Origin: a bacterium
Lineage (GTDB): Bacteria; Bacillota_I; Bacilli_A; RF39; UBA660
Direction of reading: 5' to 3'
NCBI GenBank assembly: GCA_019421005.1
Contig: JAHZGA010000021.1
Coordinates: forward strand, 1-17,194
DNA length: 17,194 bases
Below the pieces are notes generated by a model. It did not search any database. It saw only the letters and a list, made by a program, of their open reading frames with translations, and was not told where the DNA came from. The translations under genes and the position numbers were made by a program. This document shows, piece by piece, positions 7,949 through 15,542 of this stretch; position 1 is the stretch's first letter; each line of letters opens with the position of its first letter.

Positions 7949-8944
7949 TTAATTTAAAGCTTCAATTAATTCGGCTTTTTTCATGGTTGAATAACCTTTT
8001 ATTTCTTTACTTTTTGCCAAATCACGTAATTCAGCAACAGTTAATTCATTTAAATCTTTGGCTTTTTCTTCTACTTTAGTTTCTTTTACTTCTTTTTTAA
8101 CTTCCTTTTTAATTTCTTTTTTTACATTTTTCTTTTCTTCAAAATGTTTTTTTTCATTCTTTTTAAAACGGTCTTCTTTTTTCTTAACGCTTTGAACAGC
8201 TTTTTCCATTACTTCTTTACCATTTTCTTTATGTTGATCACCACTTACATAGTCAACTAATTTTCCACCATTTGCTTCAACAATAGCATTAGCTATTACA
8301 CCAACAATTAATTTTACCGCGCGAATAGCATCATCGTTTCCAGGAATTACATAGTCAACCATATCAGGATCACAATTAGTATCAACAATACCAAATACAG
8401 GTATTTTTAATTTACGAGCTTCTAAAATAGCAATTTCTTCTTTTGAAGGATCAACAACAAATAAAGCACTTGGTAATTTGTACATATCACGAATACCACA
8501 TAAAACTTTATTTAATTTATCATATTCCTTTTTAATTTTAGAAACTTCTTTTTTAGGTAAAACTTCAAATAACCCTTCTTTTTCCATACGTTCAATTTGT
8601 TCTAAACGTTTTACTCTTTTTCTAATTGTTTTGAAATTAGTTAATGTTCCACCTAACCATCTTTCATTAACATAAAATGATTCAGATCTAATAGCTTCTT
8701 CCTTAATAGCTTCACTTGCTTGTTTACGAGTACCAACAAATAATACTTTTCCACCGTTATCAGCAATTTCTTTTAAAGCAGCATATGCTTCTTCAATTTT
8801 TTTAACCGTTTTTTGTAAATCAATTATGTAAATTTCATCACGTGCAGTAAAGATGTATTCCTTCATTTTTGGATTCCATCTTTTAGTTTGATGTCCAAAA
8901 TGAACACCAGCTTCTAATAAATAGTTTAATGACACAACAGCCAT
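7949..8944 (-). CDS. rpsB: 30S ribosomal protein S2 with Lys-rich tail and Rho_N/SAP-like module
   Basis: S2 joins the small subunit and is needed for S1-type function and initiation. The core (about residues 1-230) has MAVVSLNYLLEAGVHFGHQ, RWNPKMKEYIF, FVGTRKQAS, ERWLGGTLTNFKTI and VPGNDDAIRAVKLI. I choose the second ATG (8942-8944): it matches the family N-terminus and stands 7 nt from GGAGG, while the ATG at 8950 is only 1 nt from it. At 331 residues the protein is about 70-90 longer than usual. The extra part is a Lys/Glu-rich helix (about 240-290) and a C-terminal LNELTVAELRDLAKSK...GYSTMKKAELIEAL unit that resembles Rho_N/SAP nucleic-acid-binding modules. It is the first gene of rpsB-tsf, behind a roughly 100-nt leader. 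Confidence 0.97.
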   Translation of the reverse strand: MAVVSLNYLLEAGVHFGHQTKRWNPKMKEYIFTARDEIYIIDLQKTVKKIEEAYAALKEIADNGGKVLFVGTRKQASEAIKEEAIRSESFYVNERWLGGTLTNFKTIRKRVKRLEQIERMEKEGLFEVLPKKEVSKIKKEYDKLNKVLCGIRDMYKLPSALFVVDPSKEEIAILEARKLKIPVFGIVDTNCDPDMVDYVIPGNDDAIRAVKLIVGVIANAIVEANGGKLVDYVSGDQHKENGKEVMEKAVQSVKKKEDRFKKNEKKHFEEKKNVKKEIKKEVKKEVKETKVEEKAKDLNELTVAELRDLAKSKEIKGYSTMKKAELIEALN

Positions 8945-9045
8945 ATTCATTCCTCCTTTTGTTATTTTCCTCCGAACATTTCAACTTTTTACACCACCAT
9001 TTGGCACTAGGCATAAAAATCAATGTCGTGTGTTTTAAAAAAGCC
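8945..9045 (-). promoter_or_regulatory. Candidate structured 5' leader of rpsB
   Basis: The leader between the promoter and the S2 start is about 100 nt, far longer than the other leaders here. On the minus strand, CTTTTT/AAAAAG, ACAC/GTGT and CATT/AATG can pair in order, giving a segmented hairpin whose loop holds GCCTAGTGCC. Two GGAGG sites lie between it and the start. A role in S2 autoregulation is inference; I do not recognise a named RNA family. Confidence 0.35.
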
Positions 9046-9051
9046 ACTATT

Positions 9052-9060
9052 ATTATAACA
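9052..9060 (-). promoter_or_regulatory. Extended -10 promoter of rpsB-tsf
   Basis: The minus strand reads TGTTATAAT, a consensus extended -10. The -35 at 17 bp is only TTTCAA (9075-9080), so activity likely relies on the TG element. Confidence 0.6.
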
Positions 9061-9067
9061 TAATTAT

Positions 9068-9088
9068 ATGTTTTTGAAACATTTTTTA
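9068..9088 (+). terminator. Terminator-like hairpin facing the + strand, near rpsB promoter
   Basis: ATGTTT (9068-9073) pairs with AAACAT (9077-9082) with a 3-nt loop, followed by T on the + strand only. No + strand gene ends here. On the minus strand, just after the PAP2 gene, it lacks a T run, so PAP2 transcription may not be cleanly ended. Confidence 0.3.
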
Positions 9089-9096
9089 GATATTTT

Positions 9097-9705
9097 TTAT
9101 ATTTTTTTATTAATAATAGTAGTATATAATATTAAATATGATATAGATATTAAAAATCCTGCTAGAACATCACTTGTATAGTGAACACCTAAATATATTC
9201 TACTAATTCCTATTAAGACTATTAATAAAGATAATATTATAATAAGTACCCATTTTAAAGATTTGTTTTTAATGTATCTATAAATCAAATATATTAAAAA
9301 GCCATAAAACGCCATGCTTATCATGGAATGTCCAGATGGAAAACTATATCCTTTTTCATCTATTATTCTAAATTCTGTTGGACGTGGTCTTTGTAAGATA
9401 AATTTAAAAATCTGATTTAATAAAGTTATTACTAATAAATTAGCACTTATAGCAAAACCAATTTTCTTATTTTTAATTATAATAAATAATAATATTGTTA
9501 ATACGATTAAACATTCTGCACTTGCTAAAAATGTAATAAGTTTCATTATTGGTGTTATTTTATCATTAATCAAATAAGTTGAGATTAATTCATAACCTAT
9601 AATATCTCCATTCATTATATCTTTATTAAAAACATCTTCTGCTAGAGCTAGAAAAAGAATTAGGCAAGTAAATGCAATAGTGCATTTTAATATTGTTTTT
9701 TTCAT
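9097..9705 (-). CDS. PAP2-family membrane phosphatase
   Basis: This 202-residue, roughly six-span membrane protein carries the full PAP2 signature: KFILQRPRP (K101, R108, P109), FPSGHSM (P123-H126) and SRIYLGVHYTSD (R169, H175, D179). Such enzymes remove phosphate from lipid phosphates, for example phosphatidic acid, phosphatidylglycerophosphate or undecaprenyl pyrophosphate, with the active site on the outer face of the membrane. The substrate cannot be chosen from sequence alone. It starts 17 bp after the preceding small gene with only a weak GGATG site, suggesting translational coupling. It is the last gene of the unit led by the large surface protein, so a cell-envelope role is likely. 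Confidence 0.93.
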   Translation of the reverse strand: MKKTILKCTIAFTCLILFLALAEDVFNKDIMNGDIIGYELISTYLINDKITPIMKLITFLASAECLIVLTILLFIIIKNKKIGFAISANLLVITLLNQIFKFILQRPRPTEFRIIDEKGYSFPSGHSMISMAFYGFLIYLIYRYIKNKSLKWVLIIILSLLIVLIGISRIYLGVHYTSDVLAGFLISISYLILYTTIINKKI

Positions 9706-9722
9706 TTATAACACATCCATAA

Positions 9723-10190
9723 CTATTTTACTTTTTTAGATAGTTTTAATACTGCTTTAGTATATTTCATTAATTCATTTTTATCTTTGAAGCCGCAAGT
9801 CATGACAAAATAGTCAACATATTTATCATTTTCACTTACTAGTTTCATTTGAACAGCTTTATTTAAATTATAACTTTCTTTCGCACTTATAGTTCTTAAT
9901 TCATTATAATCTTTAACACTTATATTATATAAGTCATCATTTTTTTTAAATTTATCATATAATTCATTAGTCATTATACAGTTGTCAATTAATTCTTCAT
10001 CATTTTTAAATTCAATTATAACTTTATCTTTGGTTGTGGTAACATTTTCAATTCTATCAATATATTTAACTTTTCCATCTTTTATTTTACCAACATATAC
10101 ATTTTTAGAGTTAATTACAATAATAAATGATATAACTATAAGAATAATTAGTATTACTGCAATTAGTTTTTTGTTTAATTTTCTTTTCAC
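9723..10190 (-). CDS. Small membrane-anchored protein of unknown function (GTG start)
   Basis: I do not recognise this 155-residue protein. A basic N-terminus (MKRKLNKK) precedes one hydrophobic segment (about 9-26), consistent with a signal anchor. The remaining 125 residues would face outward and are rich in Lys, Asp and Asn, with two Cys (about 71 and 131) that could pair. Translation starts at GTG (10188-10190), 8 nt after a strong AAAGGAGG. That site lies immediately after the terminator of the surface-protein gene, leaving no room for a promoter in between. Expression therefore seems to need read-through. It is probably co-transcribed with the PAP2 gene. Confidence 0.75.
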   Translation of the reverse strand: MKRKLNKKLIAVILIILIVISFIIVINSKNVYVGKIKDGKVKYIDRIENVTTTKDKVIIEFKNDEELIDNCIMTNELYDKFKKNDDLYNISVKDYNELRTISAKESYNLNKAVQMKLVSENDKYVDYFVMTCGFKDKNELMKYTKAVLKLSKKVK

Positions 10191-10210
10191 TATAACATCC
10201 TCCTTTTACT

Positions 10211-10238
10211 AAAAAAAGAACTAGAAAACTCTAGTTCT
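10211..10238 (-). terminator. Intercistronic terminator after the surface-protein gene
   Basis: AGAACTAGA (10217-10225) pairs with TCTAGTTCT (10230-10238) around an AAAC loop. On the minus strand the stem is followed by six or more T. It lies 5 bp after the TAA stop of the surface-protein gene and directly before the ribosome site of the next gene. Confidence 0.85.
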
Positions 10239-10243
10239 ATATT

Positions 10244-13200
10244 TTAGTTAGTTTGTTTTCTTCTGTAAACAAATACCATTGTACTTGTTAATCCTAATAA
10301 TGATAAAATACCTGTTACAACATAGATAATTATATTATCACTTGTATTTGGATTTTCAACAGCTGTTTTAACATTTTCAACAAAGAATTTAGTTGTTGCT
10401 TCTCCTCCATCAGAGAATACTACTTTTAATGTATGTTCTCCATTAGATAAAGTATCAACATAATTTTTATTTAAAGTGATAATTGTACTTCCACTTTCAG
10501 ATTTATAGTTTTTAGCATCTAGTAAAACACCATCAACATATACTTTTCCACCATTTTCAAATAAACTGTAATCAGCGTCTATTTTAAATTTAGCTTTAGT
10601 ATTTTTGGTAATTACATATTTTTGTTCAGCACCTTCAACTACTTTATAAGTTATTTTTTCAACTACAACTTCTAAAGTCATATCAGATGTAATATTAGTA
10701 AGTGTTAGTTTATTAGCAATCATTTCACTAGTTTTGTCTACTCCATTAACTAGGACTTTAATTAATTTATAACCACTATTTATTGTAATTGTGAATTCTT
10801 GTGTATCTCCATAATTTACTGATAGAGCACCATTTGGATTAACATTGGCACCTTTAACATTTTTAACAGTTATTGTGAATGGTATTTTCTTATAACTTAC
10901 TGTAACTAATTTATTTCCATCCATAGTAAGTTCTAATTTATTATTAGTTACTTGAACTTCAGTTCCTTCAACTAAAACTTTGTCAATCATATAACCTTCA
11001 TCTGGTGTAAATACAACTTCTGCTTTGTCGCCTTCTAATACTTCTAAACTAGAAACACTTATTGTTCCATTTCCACCATCAACAATTCCACTTAATACAA
11101 ATTTATTTTTTACAACAACAGTTATATCAATATCATCTATAACTTTATAGTTTGTTGTATCTTTAGGTGTATAAGTAGCTTTGTAAGTATGAGTTCCAGC
11201 ATTTAATAACTCATTAGGATTATTCCAAGTAAATCTATCTGGTAAGATAATACTTTTTAAGAAATCACCTTTAACACCAGTTAATCCAGTTGGTACTGTA
11301 TAGTCAGGTGTTGCTTGAGTGATAGACCAGTCAATAACTACATCAGTAGTTGTACCATCTTTCCACTCATAATTATTTTTATCTTTTAAAGATATTGCAA
11401 AACTATAATTACCTACATTTGTAGCAGTATTAGTACCTGTAAATTCAAATACTTCGCTATCATGGAATGAACTATATCCCTTACTTGTACCATCATATAC
11501 AAAAGATGTTGTACTGGCAGTTGGTTTATTCAATTGAGCTTTTTTAATTGTAAAAGCATAAGTTACACTTCCTACATAGTTAGGATTACTATCTTTAACT
11601 TTATAAGTTATTGTATAAGTACCAGCATCTACTGGAGCAAACTTACTACTATATGTTGTACTACCAGTTCCATTGTAGAATATCTCTAATTCATTTACAT
11701 CGACTTTATTACCTTCAACTGTAATTGTTCCTGTTCCCCATGGAGTTTTAGTAGTATTATCAAAAGTAAATTCTTGATTATCAGTTAACCCACTGATTGT
11801 TACAGTTTCTTTTTCACTAGCAATAACCTTAAATTCTTTAGTAACTTCTTTGTAGTCCATTACACCATCATCATTTAAATCTTCTTCATATAAAGTTATT
11901 TCCATTATAGTTGTTCCAGATGTAGATGGAGCATTAAATCCAGCAGTTATATCGTATGTACCATCACCAGAAACTTTTTTAAAGCTTGGGTTTTTATGAT
12001 ATAAAACATTTAAATTTAATTTATCTTTTAATTCAGAATAACTTAAATGTTCACCAACTAATACATTTACATCATTAATTTCAAATATACGATCAGCCGC
12101 TTCAACAGTTAATGTACCTTTTTCATGGGTACCAAAAGTATAGTTAGATGTAATATCTTTTGTATCTCTCATAACTTTTACATCACTTACTTCATTATCA
12201 GAAGTTCCAACGTATTTTTGACTACCTGTAACAGTAGCAGTTAATGTATCTCCTACAAGTAATACTCCATCAGTATATGTGTAACCATCATTAGTTAAGT
12301 CATTACCATCATAAGTTTTAGTATCACTTTCGGCTGTTACAACTATTGGTGTTGTAATTGGTGTAATAGTTAGTGTTCCTGTTTCAACTTTGATATTACT
12401 AAAGCATCCATCACCATTAACTATTGTGTAATTATCTACTACATTATTTCCTGCTAGAGTATCTTGAACATCTTTTACAGTACCTTTAATTCTTGCTTCT
12501 ACATAACCACTATTATTAGGTAATGTATAATCATCTAATTTTGTACCATTATACCAAACTTCATAATCTGCTTCACTATGTTCATTTCCATCATATGTCC
12601 AAGATTTTGATTTTGGTACAATTTTAATTTCTGTATCATTTACAAAAATTTCAAAGTTTGCTATTTTGTCTTCAGCAATATAATTTTCATTAACAACTTG
12701 AAGTTTTACTTTGTATTTACCAGCTTTACTTGGCTTTACCATTGTCCAGTCTTCACTATCAGCATTAGCATATTTAATTCTTACATCGCTGGAAATAAGT
12801 GAAGTTCCATAATCTATAACAAAATCTTTTGCGGTATTCCCATAAGTCCAACTTTCCATTGTAATATTGTAATCATTTATTTCTTTTTTATCAACTACTA
12901 ATGTAACTGTTGCAGTATATTCATTATCATCAATATCAATTACCTTTATAGTTGCAGTATAAGTTCCAACTGATAACCCTGATTTTGCTTTAATTCTAAA
13001 ATCGGTATTAGTATCCTTACTATCAACTGTTGGTGTCCCAGTTCCTTCTATTTCAAAGTTTCCATCATTAACACTTATGTTTTTAATTTGTAAAGGATTT
13101 GTTCCCCTATTAGTTATTGGTATTAATGTAGATGGTAAAGTACTATATCCATATTTAGTATCTAATTTTATGTTATCAATTTTAAATCCTTCTTTTTGTC

Positions 13201-14002
13201 TAATTACTATTTTGTCATTATATTCTCCACCTGAATAAATATTAGCTGGACTTTGACTAACTAAAGCATAACTTGGAATTTCTACTTCAGAATTATCAGA
13301 TTTTATAATGACTGCTTCACTCTTGCTTCCAAGAATATCAGCGTAAGTTTTTGTAGAATTATCATATAATCTTACATCAATATTGCCATCGATATAAGCA
13401 GATGGATTAGATAATGTTAGATTATCAATAGATATATTATTAAATTCATTTCTAAATACAACATACCCATATACTGTTGCATTTTTGATAGTAACATTAT
13501 TTTCTCCATAATCACTGTTTCCATAAATTAAGCCACCATTATTTCCTTGTTGATTAACAGTATAATAACCACCATCAATAGTTAAGTTTGTTTTTTTGGC
13601 TGTATCTTGATTATTATCCATATAAAACATTGAACGTTCATTATTTGCACCTTGAACTATATTTCCAGTTACACCACTATCTTTAATAATGAAATTGGCT
13701 TCATCTGAATCATAATTTTTTAAGGTTATATCATAAACATTAAGATTAAGAATATTACCTTTTAAATCAAAAGTTTTGGTTGTAACTCCAGATTTTGTAA
13801 TGTAAATTTCTAGTGAATCAGTAGCAATAATGCTGTTGGCTAATTCAACTTTGTCAACACTATCATCCTTTAGTGCAGTTTTTAATTCCTCAAAAGTTGT
13901 TACAGCTCTAGTTGTACTTTCAGCTTCAGCATGTACATTAATTATACCCACTGCAAAAAGGCAAATAAATGTACATACTAGTAACTTCATGTTTTTCAAC
14001 AT
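10244..14002 (-). CDS. Large surface protein: beta-helix, MBG/Ig-like repeats, NPNTS sorting-like signal
   Basis: This 1252-residue secreted protein has a signal peptide (cleavage likely after the VHA near residue 25), a region rich in short repeated strands resembling a right-handed beta-helix (about 75-200), a cadherin/Ig-like unit (300-372) and then serial MBG or Ig-like units (about 376-455, 456-548, 549-637, 733-822, 823-898, 900-965) with motifs such as SWTYDGNEHS, TKTYDGNDLT, FVYDGTSKGY and AGTYTITY. Two units resembling bacterial repeat (Flg_new-like) domains follow (968-1037, 1040-1116: FTPDEGYMIDKVLVEG, INSGYKLIKVLVNG), then a CBM_X2-like unit (1128-1208). The end is typical of a cell-wall sorting signal: NPNTS (1217-1221), a hydrophobic span (1224-1246) and RRK. 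NPxT resembles class B-type rather than LPxTG motifs. A calcium-loop-like DLNDDGVMDYKE lies at 708-719. It is probably an adhesin; the ligand is unknown. It heads a three-gene unit, divergent from a response regulator. Confidence 0.88.
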   Translation of the reverse strand: MLKNMKLLVCTFICLFAVGIINVHAEAESTTRAVTTFEELKTALKDDSVDKVELANSIIATDSLEIYITKSGVTTKTFDLKGNILNLNVYDITLKNYDSDEANFIIKDSGVTGNIVQGANNERSMFYMDNNQDTAKKTNLTIDGGYYTVNQQGNNGGLIYGNSDYGENNVTIKNATVYGYVVFRNEFNNISIDNLTLSNPSAYIDGNIDVRLYDNSTKTYADILGSKSEAVIIKSDNSEVEIPSYALVSQSPANIYSGGEYNDKIVIRQKEGFKIDNIKLDTKYGYSTLPSTLIPITNRGTNPLQIKNISVNDGNFEIEGTGTPTVDSKDTNTDFRIKAKSGLSVGTYTATIKVIDIDDNEYTATVTLVVDKKEINDYNITMESWTYGNTAKDFVIDYGTSLISSDVRIKYANADSEDWTMVKPSKAGKYKVKLQVVNENYIAEDKIANFEIFVNDTEIKIVPKSKSWTYDGNEHSEADYEVWYNGTKLDDYTLPNNSGYVEARIKGTVKDVQDTLAGNNVVDNYTIVNGDGCFSNIKVETGTLTITPITTPIVVTAESDTKTYDGNDLTNDGYTYTDGVLLVGDTLTATVTGSQKYVGTSDNEVSDVKVMRDTKDITSNYTFGTHEKGTLTVEAADRIFEINDVNVLVGEHLSYSELKDKLNLNVLYHKNPSFKKVSGDGTYDITAGFNAPSTSGTTIMEITLYEEDLNDDGVMDYKEVTKEFKVIASEKETVTISGLTDNQEFTFDNTTKTPWGTGTITVEGNKVDVNELEIFYNGTGSTTYSSKFAPVDAGTYTITYKVKDSNPNYVGSVTYAFTIKKAQLNKPTASTTSFVYDGTSKGYSSFHDSEVFEFTGTNTATNVGNYSFAISLKDKNNYEWKDGTTTDVVIDWSITQATPDYTVPTGLTGVKGDFLKSIILPDRFTWNNPNELLNAGTHTYKATYTPKDTTNYKVIDDIDITVVVKNKFVLSGIVDGGNGTISVSSLEVLEGDKAEVVFTPDEGYMIDKVLVEGTEVQVTNNKLELTMDGNKLVTVSYKKIPFTITVKNVKGANVNPNGALSVNYGDTQEFTITINSGYKLIKVLVNGVDKTSEMIANKLTLTNITSDMTLEVVVEKITYKVVEGAEQKYVITKNTKAKFKIDADYSLFENGGKVYVDGVLLDAKNYKSESGSTIITLNKNYVDTLSNGEHTLKVVFSDGGEATTKFFVENVKTAVENPNTSDNIIIYVVTGILSLLGLTSTMVFVYRRKQTN

Positions 14003-14036
14003 AACTCCATTCTCCTTCCCTACTATATATAATACT

Positions 14037-14065
14037 ATAATTTTACATTTTTTGATAGATGTCTA
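14037..14065 (-). promoter_or_regulatory. Possible promoter of the surface-protein gene
   Basis: On the minus strand TAGACA (14060-14065) lies 17 bp from AATTAT (14037-14042). TATAGT boxes (14034-14039, 14022-14027) are alternatives with poorer spacing. The ribosome site AAGGAG is at 14012-14017. No clear operator for the divergent regulator is visible in the 156-bp gap. Confidence 0.3.
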
Positions 14066-14132
14066 AAAGCATTTTTATTTTTCAAAAGATATGACTAATT
14101 TCACTTTTATACATTAATTTATTTTAATTTCA

Positions 14133-14141
14133 TGTTATAAT
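14133..14141 (+). promoter_or_regulatory. Extended -10 promoter of the response regulator gene
   Basis: TGTTATAAT is a consensus extended -10 box; no convincing -35 box is present. The start point would be about 10 nt before the ATG, just ahead of the AAGGTG ribosome site. Confidence 0.55.
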
Positions 14142-14158
14142 ATTGTTAAGGTGATTAG

Positions 14159-14791
14159 ATGAATGAAAAAAGAAAAATACTTATTATTCAAGAACAAGTT
14201 TTATCAAATTGTTTAATGAAAAAAGTTTTGTCCTCTTATTTTGATGTAGTTGCAACTTCTACTAGTTCTAAAGATATTAAAAAATTATATCATCAATATT
14301 ATCCAGATTTAATATTAACTGACATTATTATTAAAAATAATAATAATAGTATTTTCTATTCTCAAGAAATAAAAAAAATATATGGTAAAAATATTAAAGT
14401 TTTGGCTATAACAGATGTTCCTGAAATAACGTTTTTAAACATCGTTAAGGAAGCTGGATTAGATGGATTAATATATAAAAATGTAACTATTGAAGAACTT
14501 GTTTATAGTATAAAACAGGTTTTAAATGGGTATACTTTATTTCCTAATAATTATAATTATTCTAAAGATGATGATTACTTAAAAAAACTATCAAATAAAG
14601 AATTAAAAATACTTACTATGTTATGTAATGGATTAGATAGAAATACCATTGCAAATGAACTTAATATAACTTTAGGAACTCTTAAAAATTATATTTCAAC
14701 CATTCTTAATAAAACTAAATTTGATAATATTTTTAGTCTTACAGTTTTTTGTATAAGCAATAATTACATTATTCCAAACTTAAAAAAATAG
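14159..14791 (+). CDS. NarL/LuxR-type response regulator
   Basis: Residues 1-120 form a receiver domain: phosphoacceptor D55 in DLILTD, T85 in LAITD and K107 in LIYKN are in place. The usual acidic pair after strand 1 is Q11-E12, so one metal-binding acid is lost. Residues 143-195 form a LuxR helix-turn-helix (LSNKELKILTMLCNGL, then RNTIANELNITLGTLKNYIS). The length of 210 is standard for the NarL group. It probably binds DNA as a dimer. No histidine kinase is encoded nearby, so it is an orphan here or is driven from elsewhere. Its divergent position makes the large surface-protein gene the most obvious target, which is inference. The gene has its own promoter and its terminator overlaps the stop codon. 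Confidence 0.9.
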   Translation: MNEKRKILIIQEQVLSNCLMKKVLSSYFDVVATSTSSKDIKKLYHQYYPDLILTDIIIKNNNNSIFYSQEIKKIYGKNIKVLAITDVPEITFLNIVKEAGLDGLIYKNVTIEELVYSIKQVLNGYTLFPNNYNYSKDDDYLKKLSNKELKILTMLCNGLDRNTIANELNITLGTLKNYISTILNKTKFDNIFSLTVFCISNNYIIPNLKK

Positions 14792-14803
14792 GTTTGGTTT
14801 TTT
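14774..14803 (+). terminator. Terminator of the response regulator gene
   Basis: CCAAAC (14774-14779) pairs with GTTTGG (14792-14797), extended inward by three pairs, and is followed by six T. The TAG stop (14789-14791) is inside the hairpin. Confidence 0.85.
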
Positions 14804-14811
14804 ATTACAAA

Positions 14812-14835
14812 TAAAAAAAGCTCTTAAGTAAGAGC
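14812..14835 (-). terminator. Terminator of the kinase-HIRAN operon
   Basis: GCTCTT (14820-14825) pairs with AAGAGC (14830-14835) around a 4-nt loop that can pair further. On the minus strand it is followed by seven T. Confidence 0.85.
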
Positions 14836-14848
14836 ATAACTTAATCTA

Positions 14849-15529
14849 TTAAATGTTAAAAATTAATTTAACATTAGCAGTAATATTTTCATCACTCAAT
14901 TCTGATTCTAAATTTAGACTTTTAATCATCACTGAATACTTGATACCTTTATTCAATTTATCTAATAATTCTTTACAATAATATCTTGGAACATATCCTA
15001 AATGAAATATCTTATTATTCTCTTTAAAGATAATTTTAATTGCATTTTTGTCATTAATATTATCAGGTTCAGGTTCTAAATATAGTTTTTTGTTGATTTT
15101 AAGATATTTTTTACATTCATTTATATCTTCACAATATTTTGTTCCAGCTACATCAAATTCAATTTTATTTGGGTCAAAAGCAGAAACAAATTCATAATTA
15201 TCAGTGATATTTCTACCTCTTGTTGCCTTTAGAATTTCAAAATCATCAGAATTTTTTTCTAAATTATAACTATTAAGAATTTCAAGATAATCTGGTCTTT
15301 TTTTATTTGGTAATCTTGTTGAAATGTTTATAAATAAGTTTTCACTTTCATAAGTTTTTGTTAAGTTTTCAAATCCTGGAAAATATTTAAATCCAACATC
15401 CTTTGCATCATTTAATTCTGGATTAACATATCTAAATTTATACATATTATTTTCTTTGTTTAATATACCAATTTTATATCTTGTTCTAGATATTGGTTCT
15501 TTCCAAATTAACCATAATTCATTCTTCAT
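14849..15529 (-). CDS. HIRAN-domain protein with HipS-like N-terminal region
   Basis: The C-terminal half (about 126-226) is a HIRAN domain: VAGTKYCED, LYLEPEPDNINDKNAIKI (about 149-166) and HLGYVPRYY (176-184) are its characteristic strands. HIRAN in eukaryotic HLTF binds free 3' DNA ends; in bacteria its role is less defined. The N-terminal half (LWLIWKEPISRTRYKIGIL, MYKFRYVNPELNDA, YESENLFINISTRLP) resembles the N-subdomain 1 that caps HipA and is separate as HipS in HipBST systems. That match is by eye. The ATG follows GGAG at 8 nt and lies 13 bp after the kinase stop, so the two are co-transcribed and presumably interact. Proposed role: partner, antitoxin or DNA-end sensor for the kinase. 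HIRAN call is firm; the HipS-like call is moderate. Confidence 0.82.
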   Translation of the reverse strand: MKNELWLIWKEPISRTRYKIGILNKENNMYKFRYVNPELNDAKDVGFKYFPGFENLTKTYESENLFINISTRLPNKKRPDYLEILNSYNLEKNSDDFEILKATRGRNITDNYEFVSAFDPNKIEFDVAGTKYCEDINECKKYLKINKKLYLEPEPDNINDKNAIKIIFKENNKIFHLGYVPRYYCKELLDKLNKGIKYSVMIKSLNLESELSDENITANVKLIFNI

Positions 15530-15542
15530 TTTATCACTCCAT

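Noticed and set aside
8478..8675. + strand ORF of 65 codons opposite rpsB
   Set aside because: Shadow of S2.
8945..9014. Short ORFs in the rpsB leader (for example ATG TTC GGA GGA AAA TAA, and a longer frame from ATGCCTAGTGCC)
   Set aside because: No ribosome sites; the longer one runs into rpsB out of frame and looks fortuitous.
9982..10212. + strand ORF of 76 codons opposite the small membrane protein
   Set aside because: Shadow reading; hydrophobic look comes from the opposite-strand composition.
13830..14066. + strand ORF of 78 codons at the adhesin start
   Set aside because: Antisense to the signal peptide region and spans the promoter.
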